Shown: positions 44,925 to 56,270 of the stretch, in pieces
Layout of the letters: every line of letters begins with the position of its first letter
Position numbering within the stretch: the stretch's first letter is position 1
DNA from: Cryptomeria japonica
Lineage: Eukaryota > Streptophyta > Pinopsida > Cupressales > Cupressaceae
Direction: 5' to 3'
NCBI RefSeq assembly: GCF_030272615.1
Contig: NC_081405.1
Location: 612,536,920-612,600,919 of the forward strand
Length of the DNA: 64,000 nucleotides
Notes under the pieces: model-generated
Told to the model about the DNA's origin: nothing
The model's database searches: none
Seen by the model: only the letters and a program-made list of their open reading frames with translations
Translations under genes and position numbers: made by a program

Positions 44925-46080
44925 TGTTACTACTTATCAAATTACCATTAGTTTTTATATTCAAAGTCATACTATATATTCTAGTCGGTACACATAGAGA
45001 AGTCGGTATGCACAGTCTAGTCGGTTATAGAAGGAAGCAGTCACAGAACACAGTATTCACCGAGTTGTTTACCGAGTATCTTTTTATGGCTACCGAGCAG
45101 TAAATTTAACACACCGAGTTGATATTCACCGAGTGAAACGTGTTACCAGATACATTGAACCTAGACATGCACATGAAAACATGTTACAAGAATCGAGGCA
45201 CATCTAACCATTATTACATTGGAAATTGCACTAGAAGATTGTGTATGATTGCGAGGTCAATATAACCAATGAAATATTTTGTTTAGTTATTCATTCGAGG
45301 AATCTTGTTTGTAAGATCGAAGCAATGAATTAGATCACCGTTTTAAGAGATCTATTTATACAACATGGGAAGAGAGTAAAAGAATTATGTATGTATGTAT
45401 GTGTATGTGCATATATGTATGAAGGAAGACTGTTATAGAGACACAAAGGTCACCGAGAAGGTTATTAGAAAACAGTCGAAGAACAAAGTAAACAGAAGGG
45501 TTTACCGAGTTACTATATGGGTTACCGAGGTATGCTATAAGCAAGGTAATCTTATTCTGAGCACATAGAATCTTCTATAACATTTCAGATGTAAAGTTGC
45601 AGATATTTGTAATAATTTTATTGTAATATTGTGAGATTGAAAGAGAAACCTTTAACAGGGTAAAAGACTCTAACCAAGTCTATAAATTGTAAAGCCTCTA
45701 ACCAGGTGCAACATTCATATTAATGTTGTAAAATCCTTTAGCAAGGTAGATCTAACAGATCTTGTTACTCCTAATAGGGTAAGCTATCATAAATAGCTAA
45801 ATGTAGCTCTAACAGAGCAATGTTTATTATTGCAGTAGTGAAGTTGTGGGTGCCATCCCCACCGCAGTTTTTCTCTCTAACCAAGAGTTTCTGTGTGACC
45901 AAAATATATGAGTTATGGAGTGAATCATGTATGATTGTTATCTGTTTGTTTTAACTTTATTTTATGTTACTACACTATTTTGTTTATGTATAACAATAAG
46001 GTTATTATTGAGGAAAGGTTTTGGAGTACTGATTCATCCCTCCCCTCTCAATACATTAGCTTTCCATATTGGGCCTAACA
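44925..46080 (+). repeat. 5' LTR of the Copia-type non-autonomous element
   Basis: TGTTACTACTTATC to GGGCCTAACA. The TATA box CTATTTATAC is at about 45352-45361. A tetranucleotide ATGT run is at 45389-45422. Downstream of the TATA, 45649-45890 holds about seven CTCTAACCAGGT-like words. Confidence 0.85.
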
Positions 46081-46082
46081 AT

Positions 46083-46094
46083 TGGTATCAGAGC
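46083..46094 (+). other. Primer-binding site, tRNA-Met type
   Basis: TGGTATCAGAGC lies two bases after the 5' LTR. Confidence 0.92.
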
Positions 46095-46142
46095 TTGAAT
46101 CTTGGAAAAGGGTTTAACTATCTAAAGAGAAAAATCTTATCA

Positions 46143-47444
46143 ATGGAAGGCTATAAACAATCTCGAAGGATTGTATATCTGCAAGAAGAGCTGGATCATG
46201 CAAATCAAGTGATTGCAGACATGCAAAGGCAAATGCAAAAATCTCTGAAATTAAGAAGAAGATTATCTGATGACTTGCAGGATTCTCAAGAGTTAGTGGA
46301 ACAAATCGAGACATCATCTGAGAATAGTATATCTGAAGAAACTGAAGAAATGATTGGAATGTTGAAAGAAAAGAACAAAGCATTGGCTAATCAACTAAAA
46401 GCAATGAAAAGAGAACATGAACATTTCAGTACACAGATGACTGAAAACCTAGATGCATTAAGGATAGCAGAGGATAAAGCAAGAGATCTACAAAGAGAGA
46501 AACAACAACTTGAAGTCTTAGTATCTGATAAGAATGATGAAATCATAAGGTTAATTGGGATTCAACAAAATATGATAGATCAACTAGGTTATGCACATCA
46601 TGAAGCAATTCTAAAGAATGATGAGAATCAAGCATTGAAACTTGAAGTATCAAGGTTGACTGATGAACTTGAAACAGAGAAGAAATCCAAAGAAACATTG
46701 AAGAAGAGTTATGAAGCATCAAAGATGTTGGATGAGCAACTGAATACAAGAAGACCCAACAAAGATGCAGGACTCGGTTACAAAGGAATTCATACTATCA
46801 AGAGAGGAGAATCATCAAAGCAAGCTGGAAACAGGAATAACATCAAAAGAAAGAAGCCTATTTGCTACTACTGTGGAAAACAAGGTCATACTGCCAACAT
46901 ATGCTAGATTAGAAAAGGTAAGCAACTAAATATCAGTAAGCCCAATGGATATTGTTGCAATTGCAATAAATATGGTCACACATCTAATCAATGTAGGACA
47001 AAGTCTGTTAACAACTATCAAAAGGAAAAATTCAAAGGGTTTTGTAGAAACTGCAATAGATATGGACATAGTACCGAGAAGTGCTAGTCTAAGCAAAATA
47101 ACTACATGCAGTATCCACACCGAGCAGACACTAGAGGTTGCCAAATTCACACAGATCCTTACCGACAATATGCAACAGTACCATGGGATTACAATACAAG
47201 GATATGGTGCGAATGTTGTGGAAGATATGGACATATTAGTGCCAACTATTTTATAAGGTTTGGAATGAACAACCGTAGATCATGGAGAAATCCTGGTATG
47301 GCATGTTTTCATTGTCACAAAGTTGGACATTTAGCTAGAGATTGCAGAGATCAACCTAGAAGAGACACTAAAGAGATAAAAGAAAAATTTAAGATGATTT
47401 GGAAAAAGAAGGAGATGAAGAAAGCACCTTACCTATCGAGTTAG
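46143..47444 (+). pseudogene. Coiled-coil gag with five zinc knuckles
   Basis: The ATG at 46143 (MEGYKQSRRIVYLQEELDHA) is the first after the PBS; an upstream extension of the same frame lies in the LTR and is not used. About 200 residues of heptad-rich coiled coil (to about 46730) precede a Lys-rich linker. Five CCHC-type knuckles follow: CYYCGKQGHTANIC, CCNCNKYGHTSNQC, CRNCNRYGHSTEKC, CECCGRYGHISANY (last Cys changed to Tyr) and CFHCHKVGHLARDC. Only two in-frame stops (TAG at about 46906 and 47086) interrupt it, each directly after the last Cys of a knuckle, and both could derive from CAG. It ends at TAG 47442. No UBN2 capsid domain is present. Knuckles bind RNA, so a role in packaging is likely. 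Confidence 0.82.
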
Positions 47445-48000
47445 GTGCACCTATTCCAAATTAATTAGAAAAGGTATGAAGGGACTGCATTCTCTAAAGG
47501 TTAAATCATAACAGTTCCTATTCTATTATGTACAAAATTCAAAATCTGCATAGTTAAGATGCAATTAGTTAGTTTGAAATTCTATCAAAGTACTTTATAG
47601 GAAACCTGTCAAGTCAGTGTATACAGGAAGCCTATCAAGTCGGTTAATGAAGGAAATTTGGTTACTCGGTTAAAACAAAAAAAAGAGTAAATCGGTCAAA
47701 GGTGAACCGAGTGCATTTAATGTTTTGACCTAACTTGCATGGAGCTCGATAAGGTATTTTTGAGTACTTAAAGGTATTTTCGTGGTCATTTTCATTCACC
47801 AAGTTTTCAAGAGAGCAGAGCAGAGCGAATCAAGGCGATCAAACTTCATTCAAAGTTAATTTCAAGGTATTTACATCAAATCTATTCACATTGTTAAGCT
47901 GGTTTCCGATCTTGTCAAATTGCTATTATCTACCGAGAGTGAAGCGTCAGTCATTTGTAAACCCTAAGGTTAGTTTGCAAAGTTTTACTTGAAACCTACA
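47445..48000 (+). promoter_or_regulatory. Spacer between gag and extra ORF
   Basis: This non-coding 556 bp contains a gcatttaatg word and ttttcattcaccaagttttc, comparable with the spacer at 41144-41446. It could be a leader or promoter for the extra ORF; no clear TATA box is seen in this copy. Confidence 0.35.
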
Positions 48001-51000
48001 ATGACGCCCAAGATCCAAGATCCCGTAGTTGTCAAAAATGTGGAGAAACCCTCGCTGAAGTACTCTTTGACTCCCAAAGTTGCCTCTGAACCGGATGACA
48101 AAACTGCATTTTCACTCATCCCGGATAGAGTCTTGTTAGTCAAAGATGTTAAATTATTCACCAAATGCCATGTTGAAGAACTCAGTCATGTTGAGATTAG
48201 TGACACATATGATGAACTTTGTACTAATGGCAAAATGGATAGCAAATTTGAGCATATCAAAATCAAGGGATTAACTGAAGCCCTAGCCTATCCCCGTGTG
48301 TTCAAACCCCAGTGGGTTAAGTTTGTTTTAAGCAGAGTTCATGATGATTTTATGTGGCTAGAGGAGAAACCATTCAAAATCACTAAGGAAATCATTCATG
48401 TGATCACCGAGTATCCTATCTATGATCATGCACAAGCACAGAAAATGATATCACAGAAGGAGCTAATCAGTCTAACTGGAGTAGAATCTGATTACTGAGG
48501 ACTGAAATTGAACAATGTCACTGATGCAAAACTTAAGTTTGAAATTAGAGTAATTGGTTACTGTTTCTTCCAATCTGCAAGGGAAAACAGTGTATCATGT
48601 GTCGCAGTTGACTTGGCCTACAAAATAGTGAAGAAGGGAATGAAAGTAGATTTATGTGAAGTTCTATTGAAGAACTTGTTTGAGAACTTGAACACAATAA
48701 GGAAGTTGAAGAAGAACAAATCGACAAATACACTGAAGTTTGGTTCACTTCTTGTATGCATGTTTTTCTACTTTGACAAGTTCTTTCCCTTAGTCGGTAA
48801 AGTAGTTTGGAAGCTACACCGACCTGTCACCCTTCAAATCAATGATTTTATCAAGAAACTGGGAGATAACTTTAATGATATCATGGATGACTATTTCAGA
48901 AAATTTAAAGAGAAGATGCACAATAGGAACCAGATTCCACCATAGCTGGTAGAGAAATATAAGGATAATATATGTTTTGAGGTAGACATTGATTATTGTT
49001 ATATGAATGTTGTTGAACCAAGGACTCAATCTTTGCCACCAATGGATGATGAGATTGACTATGATATTACACAACAGCAAATTGATGCCTATCTGTCATT
49101 GCCAAGGCATGCAACCGAACTAAGATATGGAACATATGAAGAGGTGAAGGAAAAAGTAAAAATGAGCATTGTAGTACCCAAGGCTACAAGAAAAGCTACA
49201 AAAATGATAAAGGTTTTATCTAAGAAATTCGGAGAAGAATCCTCCTCTACACCTGTCAAAGGCACTCTTGCCATTACCAAAGAGGAATCAGAAGCTCAAG
49301 AGGTAGCAATAACATTAAGTACCGAGTTGACTAAGGGTAAAGTTTTGAAAAGAAAGAAACAAGACATTTCAAAGGCCCTACTGACTCCACCAACAAAGAG
49401 ACCCAACACTAGAGCATCAACTGCATCACTGAGTAAGAAAAAAAAAAGTGTTACTGTACCACAGGTAACCAAGACCTATAAGAAATCTACTTGGAGACTC
49501 ATTTTGGCAAAAGAGTCTAGTGATACAGAATCTAATGATGCAAACAAATTTCAGATTGTAAAAAGCAAGAAGGTAAATATTCATAGTGTTGAAAATTTTT
49601 GTGCCAATCTTAAAGAATATGGTGGATTTGCAGGATTTAGATATGTTAAGTATGAGACTAGGAATAATGATGAGAAGTGAAAAATTGAAGAAGTTGTCAT
49701 CTGCACACTTCTAAAGTTTTGGCTAGCTCCATTAGAACTAGTAAAGTCACTTCCGAGTGAATTATACTTACATATTGATAACAGATGGAAATATGCAATG
49801 GACTCAGAGAAACAAATAAGAGAAAGAAGTCTAGTCCATCTATTCCCTGATATATCTATAGCAGAAATTAAGGAGCATTTGACAACATACAATTCTAAAT
49901 TTCTTGTCAAACAGAGAGCCTTAAAATTGATTAATGGGCTATACATTGATGTGGAAAATGAGACAAAAGCCAAGTGGCAGGAAATCTTCAAACTAAAGGA
50001 TGTCGGTGAACAATCTCAAGTTGAAATTGTTGATGTCACCAAGCAAGATCCTGATGTCATCGAGCAAGGTCCTGATGCTACCAATAAAGACCCGGCTGAC
50101 ACTATTCAAATTGATGAAGATGTCATGGATGAAGAAACACCGGAGCAGGAAATGATTGAAGGCACTACCTATGCAAAACTTGTATCTAGTGAGTTTGTCT
50201 TAGAACAAGTTTAGCCTTATCCACCAGTCAAGCTACCTATCTCTATCGAAGCTCCTAAGGATACAGAAAAAGGCACTGAAGGTAACAAGTCTGAAGTAGC
50301 AGAAGATACAACTAAAGATCAGACGTCTCAAGCACCGTCAAGCACTGAAAATGTTATAGCTGAGACCCCTAGTACTGAGACACCCAAGGACACTATAATG
50401 GCTATAGGAACTGACCAAAGTGTTGCATCTACCGAGCAACCTACCGAGGGTCAGCAAGCCTCACAAGCACTTGTCTTAGTACAACCAACCAAAGGAAAAG
50501 AGAAGAAGGTGAGAAAGCATAGTTTCAAAGTTGATTTGACTAAACCGATAGTGTTGCCCAATGTGGATATCTCAAAATTAAAAGGGAAAGCACTTATTGA
50601 TTTCGGTGAACTATGCAAAGCAAAGGCCGAACAGGAAAAATAATTGGCCATTCAAAAGAAGAATAAAGTACTACAGAAGGTGAAGACACTACTAACAGAA
50701 ATGCTACCTTCAACAACAGTGTCAACCGATGCAACCATCCACATTCAACTGGATGAACTCCTTACTCAAATAGAAACATCTGGAGTTGTTGCATCTGAGT
50801 ACTTAAGCAAGCTAAAAGATAAAGAGCTTACAACAAAGATGATTGAAGAGGTACAAAATCTCTAGCTATAGGAAAAGTAAAGCTTGTCAAATTCATTGCT
50901 GAGTTGTCCCCTCAACTCAAGCATATTCTTTATTTATTTCAGAAACTTTGTAAATTTTCCTTATTCATTAAAGATATCAAGAATAAAACTAATGCAATTG

Positions 51001-51382
51001 AGAAAGATATCACCGATCTCTCAACTAAGTTGACCACCGAGCCTAATTCAGTTCAAAAATTTTATACCAAACTTCAACAGCTCATGGCTCAATAGTTAGA
51101 ACTCGGGAATGAAGAGCATAAGATCAGGATGGATATAATGACCCTTCAGACATTATTCCTTCCTCATCTCTCATCAGTACAGGAATAGATCAACAAAGCT
51201 ACATGCCTATCAACTACACAAGAGGGAAGCACTCTTGATGGCTTAATATCACTATTAGTTGATATTCAAGCACAAAATTCATTAATGGAAAGTGTAAAGG
51301 ATTCACTCTCAGTGGCACTCACCGACGCCCGAAACAAGTATAAATCTATTTTTGTTCAGATACCGCCCCTAGATGGAAATTA
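48001..51382 (+). pseudogene. Copia-borne extra ORF of unknown function (copy 2), about 1,127 codons
   Basis: The ATG at 48001 (MTPKIQDPVVVKNVEK) starts a frame that stays in phase to 50865, with stops at about 48496, 48943, 49678, 50212, 50641 and 50863. One shift follows, and the frame continues from about 50890 to 51382. The N-terminal globular block holds KCHVEELSHVEISDTYDEL, WVKFVLSRVHDDFMWLEE, FKITKEIIHVITEYP, LKFGSLLVCMFFYFDKFFP and INDFIKKLGDNFNDIMDDY. The middle has basic patches (KVLKRKKQDISK, PPTKRPNTR, about 49345-49425). A Thr/Glu/Pro-rich region spans 50020-50500, and the C-terminus is helical with coiled-coil character. No catalytic motif or known domain is recognised. Copy 1 lies at 38881-41143. 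Confidence 0.78.
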
Positions 51383-51728
51383 AGTTATACTACATAGGGG
51401 GAGTAATACCAGACAAAGGGGGAGTAATACTATATTTGGAGAGTGACACAATTTTGGTAATACAATTTTGAGCATTGCATACAAGGGGAGTATACCGAGT
51501 ACCAAGCAGAATATACAAAGCATGCAGATCAGAGCACACAAGCACAAAACAGAACCGAGCATGCAAAATTTGAAGTTTTATATAGAATAATGATAAGGGG
51601 AGTATATCTGCATATACTATTTCATTGACTATTGTATATATTGTCAAGTGTAGTCATTTTGCAATGTATATAGATTTTTGAGTTATGACTTTGAAAGTAG
51701 TTTTTTGTCAAACATCTCAACTAATGTC

Positions 51729-51740
51729 AAAAGGGGAGAT
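51729..51740 (+). other. Polypurine tract
   Basis: AAAAGGGGAGAT directly precedes the 3' LTR start at 51741. Related runs (aaagggggag, aaggggag) occur upstream between 51395 and 51600. Confidence 0.85.
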
Positions 51741-52922
51741 TGTTAGTACTTATCAAATTGCCATTAGTTTTTATATTCAAATTCATACTATATATTCTAG
51801 TCGGTTAGCATTATCGAATCATGCAGTCAGTACACATAGAGAAGTCGGTATGCATAGTCTAGTTGGTTACAGAAGGAAGCAGTCACAGAACGCAGTATTC
51901 ACCAAGCTATTTATCGAGTATCTTTTTATGGCTACCAAGTAGTAAAGTTAACACACCAAGTTGATATTCACCGAGTGAAACGTGTTACTAGATACATTGA
52001 ACCTGGACATGCACATGAAAACGTGTTACAAGAATCGAGGCACATCTAACCGTTATTACATTGGAAATTGCACTAGAAGATTGTGTATGATTGCGAGGTC
52101 AATATAACTAATGAAATATTTTGTTTAGTTATTCATTCGAGGAATCTTGTTTGTAAGATCGAAGCAATGAATTAGATCACCGTTTTAAGAGATCTATTTA
52201 TACAGCATGGGAAGAGAGTAAAAGAAGTATGTATGTATGTATGTGTATGTGCATATATGTATGAAGGAAGAATTTTACAGAGACACAGAGGTCACCGAGA
52301 AGGTTATTAGAGAATAGTCAAAGAATAGAGTAAACAAAAGGGTTTACCGAGTTACTATATGGATTACTGAGGTATGCTATAAGCAAGGTAATCTTATTCT
52401 AAGCACATAGAATTTGCTATAACATTTCAGATGTAAAGTTGCAGATATTTGTAATAATTTTATTGTAATATTGTGAGATTGAAAGAGAAACCTTTAACAG
52501 GGTAAAAGACTCTAACCAAGTCTATAAATTGTAAAGCCTCTAACCAGGTGCAGCATTCAGATTAATGTTGTAAAATCCTTTAGTAAGGTAGATCTAACAG
52601 ATCTTGTTACTCCTAACATGGTAAGCTATCAGAAATAGCTAAATGTAGCTCTAACTAAGAAATCTTTATTATTGCAGTAGTGAAGTTGTGGGTGCCATCC
52701 CCACCGCAGTTTTTCTCTCTAACCAAGAGTTTCTACGTGACCAAAATATATGAGTTATGGAGTGAATCATGTATGATTGTTATCTGTTTGTTTTAACTTT
52801 ATTTTATGTTACTGCACTATTTTGTTTATGCATAACAGTAAGGTTATTATTGAAGAAAGGTTTTGGAGTACTAATTCACCCCTCCCCTCTCAGTACATTA
52901 GCTTTCCATATTGGGCCTAACA
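51741..52922 (+). repeat. 3' LTR of the Copia-type non-autonomous element
   Basis: TGTTAGTACTTATC to GGGCCTAACA, 1,182 bp. The TATA box is at about 52194-52203. It contains 24-25 bp absent from the 5' LTR, near 51805. A short frame at 52769-53008 crosses its end and is not a gene. Confidence 0.88.
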
Positions 52923-52927
52923 ACAGA

Positions 52928-53844
52928 TCCACTTCAGCTCCAATCTGCTTCACTCATGCAAACGCCACAAATTGGTTCGACACACACACACACTTCTCTG
53001 ATCACTAACTCAATAAACCTTCTAAAACTTGACCTAAATAGACTTTACAATTAGGTCGGTTACAAAACCCTAGCAACTTTGAAATTGCATCAAGCGTGAC
53101 AAAACAATCCACCAAAACTTATTACAGATCATTACAACAAGTTTTAAGACAATTACAGTTGTTGAATGATCATAACTCATCACCGCATATTGATCTGATA
53201 AGTTGTCAAACCCTTAGCACATTTTGTTAAGGACTTCGCTGCTTCCCAAGAAATTCGCTCCTTGCATGTACCAAAACAACATCTTATCTCTTCACACATA
53301 TTCTGACATGTCATCATCAATTTATGAACATGAAAAGAATAACCACCAAACCATAAAACATCATTGGTCAAAAGCTCTTGATACTGATTCTCAAACCATG
53401 GCTGATTATACAACTGTCAATAACAAACATGACTTTCGGTTCTCCAAACATGATGCGGTTTATATCATACTCATGACGATGTCATAAGCACACATTCCAA
53501 ACTGCAACACTTAACTCAACACGGATCACAACCACAACCATCTCCTTCTTTATTCCTTCTTACCAGTTCACTGTCACTTGGCAGTTTTGCTCTCCAACTC
53601 AACTCATTTCAACCCATTACCGGTTAGACTTAACCAGTAGACTTAGATGGCATACCAAGCATAAAAAAACATGGATAAATATGGTTTCCATCAATGACAA
53701 CACAAATAACTAATCATCAAGAATCATATCACAATTATATCATCACCAACAGTCCATCAATATATCATCACCAATAGTCCTTTAATATATCATTACCAAC
53801 AGTCATTTACGCGTACACTACCATCTCCATCAGTTATGCCAACA
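52928..53844 (-). mobile_element. Minus-strand Copia LTR, second part
   Basis: This continues the LTR of 44293-44924 after the ACAGA duplication. It ends plus-strand GTTATGCCAACA at 53844, just before the minus-strand polypurine tract at 53845-53857. A (CA)n run lies at 52981-52993. It has no coding content. The assembled LTR would be about 1.55 kb. Confidence 0.65.
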
Positions 53845-53857
53845 TTCTCCCCCTTTG
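53845..53857 (-). other. Copia polypurine tract
   Basis: Minus-strand AAAGGGGGAGAA precedes the LTR start TGTTGGCATAAC, as in the Copia element ending at 26816. Confidence 0.7.
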
Positions 53858-54089
53858 TCATTGATGGCAACACCAAAAACTACAACATCAAAATTTCATC
53901 ATGAAACCTGTTATGTCTGTTGTACATCATTGTCTCGGTTGTCAGTTCTTCTCCCCCTTTGATAGAAATGCCAAAGGTGTAAAGGCATCTTCTATCTTCA
54001 ATTCTGTTGCTACATTTCTATCATCTTTGTATGTCACATCTTATCTGCACCCCCTGATGAGTAGCTCACTTCTCATCAATCCACAATGA

Positions 54090-54600
54090 AAGTAATTCAA
54101 GAATTCCACTGGATTGATGGTTCACGAGCATCCTAGTTGATCTTGGGTAAGGGTATAATCCCTAAATTACCTCTAAGATATTCAAAGGTAGCCTTAGGTA
54201 ACAACTTAGTGAATATATCTGCCAACTACTTCTTACTAGATACATGCTCCAATATCACTATTTTTCCTGGACCCTTTCTCTCATAAAGTGATACTTCAAC
54301 TCAATATGTTTAGTCCTTGCATGCAGTACCAAATTCTTGGATATGTTTATAGCACTAGTGTTATCACAATGTATGATCATCGGTTCTATCATATCTTACT
54401 TTAAACCTTCCAAGACATGCCTCATCCAAATAGCTTGTGTACAATTCATTAATGCAGCTACATATTTTGCTTTTGTTGTAGACTGAGATATATAAATTTG
54501 TTTATTCCTGGTCCAAGCTACCAGTCTGCCACCTAGAAAGAATGCTCCATCGGTTGTGCTTTTATGGTCATCTACATTCCCTCCCTAATCAACATCAGTG
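54090..54600 (-). pseudogene. Copia RNase H
   Basis: In minus-strand order: VFTDVD (about 54600), KSTTDGAFFLGGRLVAWTRN (about 54560-54505), YISQSTTKAKYVAALMNC (about 54490-54445), IIHCDNTSAINISKN (about 54378) and HARTKHIELKYHFMRE (about 54320). The usual STxEAEY motif reads STTKAKY: the catalytic Glu and the second Glu are both Lys, each explained by G-to-A on the coding strand. The region from here to 53858 is non-coding. Confidence 0.85.
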
Positions 54601-55640
54601 AATACCTTCAAAGAAAAATTACTTCTGTATGGATAACAAAATCCATAATCAATTGTCCCTTTAAGATATTTGAATATCCTCTTTACTGTTGTCATATGTG
54701 TCTCCTTAGGGCTCTTCTGAAATCTTGCTACTAAACCAAGTGCATGGTCAATATCTGGTCTATTATGAACAACATAGTGAAGTTTCCCGATCATAGATCT
54801 GTATTCCTTTTCATCTATAGTGGGCGAATCATTGTCTTTTGACAATCTACAACCGATAATCATAGGAGTTCCAACTGGTTTACAGTCTTCCATTCCAAAG
54901 GTCTTTAACACTTCTTTCACATACTTAGACTGACAGATAAAAATACGACCTTTCAGCTGTTGGACTTTCTATCCAATGGATTTTTTTAACTCACCTATAA
55001 GAGACATTTCAACTCTTTCTTCATCTCATCTGCAAAAGTTACACACATATCATCATTTCCACCAAATATAATGTCATCATCAAATACTTATGCAATCAAC
55101 ATCTTGTCTCCTTCAGTCTTCAAATAAATATTGTTATCCTCGCCAGTTCTCTGGAATCCTATCTTTATTAGATGTGTATGAATTCTTTCAAACCATGCCC
55201 TTGGTTCTTGCTTCAATCCATATAATGCCTTATGCATTTTGCATATCATATCCTTATCTTCTAACAATACAAACCCATCCGGTTGTTCAATAGATACCTC
55301 TTCTTCAAGAATACCATTCAGAAATGCTGACTTAACATCCATTTGATAAACTTTAAAACCTTTAAAAGTTGCAAATATAAGTATCATTCTAACACCTTCA
55401 AGCCTAGAAACCAGTGCAAAGGTTTCTCCATAGTCTTCTCCTTCTTCTTGTGCATACCCTTTGCATACTAGTCTTGCTTTGTTTCTAATAACTTCTCCAT
55501 CTTCATTCAACTTGTTTCTAAATACCCACTTTGTACCAATTACATTTTTATCATCGAGTCTAGGAACAAGTGACCATGTATTATTTTTCTCAATCTGATC
55601 AAGTTCCTTCATTCATTGCATTTAACCAGTCATTATCCTT
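54585..55640 (-). pseudogene. Copia reverse transcriptase
   Basis: The N-terminal part (55612-55088) is open: [60 protein letters not shown] (catalytic Asp kept) and [20 protein letters not shown]. The active-site box then follows as VFDDDIIFGGNDD near 55080-55045, with a stop just before it. YVDD is replaced by FDDD, so the Tyr and Val positions are lost. The C-terminal part (54920-54585) holds PVGTPMIIGCRLSK and MIGKLHYVVHNRPDIDHALG. Frames change near 55085 and 54960. Confidence 0.92.
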
Positions 55641-56270
55641 AAGAGCTTCTCTAGCTTTCTTTGGTTCAACTATGGAAATCAGACAAGAGATTTCTCTTAT
55701 TTTTCTTCTAGTCTGCACTCCAGCATTCTTGTCACCTATGATCTGGTCTTCAGAATGATTTAACCTTACATATCTGGGAATTACCTATTCCAATGCAATA
55801 ACCTCTTCTTGTTCTTCATCATCTTCATCTTCTACCGGTTGAGCTTCTTCAAATGCACTATTATGCTCAACATCTTTATGCACTTCCAGTTCAATAGACA
55901 CAAGTTTTTGTTCATCATCTGTTGGATTAGATTTACTAGTATCATCAGTTTTATCAAGAAATTTATCAACTTTAACATTCACACTCTCCACAATCTTCTT
56001 TGTCCTTCATCATCTTCATCTAGGAATTACCTATTCCAGTGCAATAACCTCTTCTTATTCTTCATCATCTTCATCTTCTACCAATTGAGCTTCTTCCATT
56101 GCACTGTTATGCTCAACATCTTTATGCACTTCCGGTTCAATAAAAATAAGTTTTTGTTCATCCTGTTGGATCAGATTTACTGGTATCATCAGTTTATCAA
56201 GAAATTCATCAACTTTAACATTCACACTCTCCACAATCTTCTTTGTCCTTTTGTTGTAACACTTGAAAGC
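55641..56270 (-). pseudogene. Copia integrase-RT linker with tandem duplication
   Basis: This acidic, low-complexity linker between integrase and RT contains a duplication of about 245 bp. Plus-strand units start at about 55776 (gggaattacctattcca) and 56022 (aggaattacctattcca) and end at caatcttctttgtcctt at about 56007 and 56250. The first copy contains a frame of 68 codons with DEDDEEQEEV. Plus-strand frames here are shadows. Confidence 0.75.

Larger units (their letters stand above)
44925..52922 (+). mobile_element. Complete Copia-type non-autonomous element
   Basis: LTRs at 44925-46080 and 51741-52922 share ends TGTTA(C/G)TACTTATC and GGGCCTAACA. A PBS (46083-46094), a polypurine tract (51729-51740) and ACAGA duplications complete it. 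The inside encodes only a coiled-coil/zinc-knuckle gag and a long extra ORF; no protease, integrase, RT or RNase H motif is visible. The LTRs differ by many substitutions and a 24-25 bp indel near 51805, so the insertion is older than the one at 28182-38052. It would need enzymes from an autonomous Copia with the same PBS, such as the one at 58-64 kb. Confidence 0.88.

Noticed and set aside
45927-46142. N-terminal extension of the gag frame starting at 45927
   Set aside because: It lies in the LTR and across the PBS; the first ATG after the PBS, at 46143, is the likely start.
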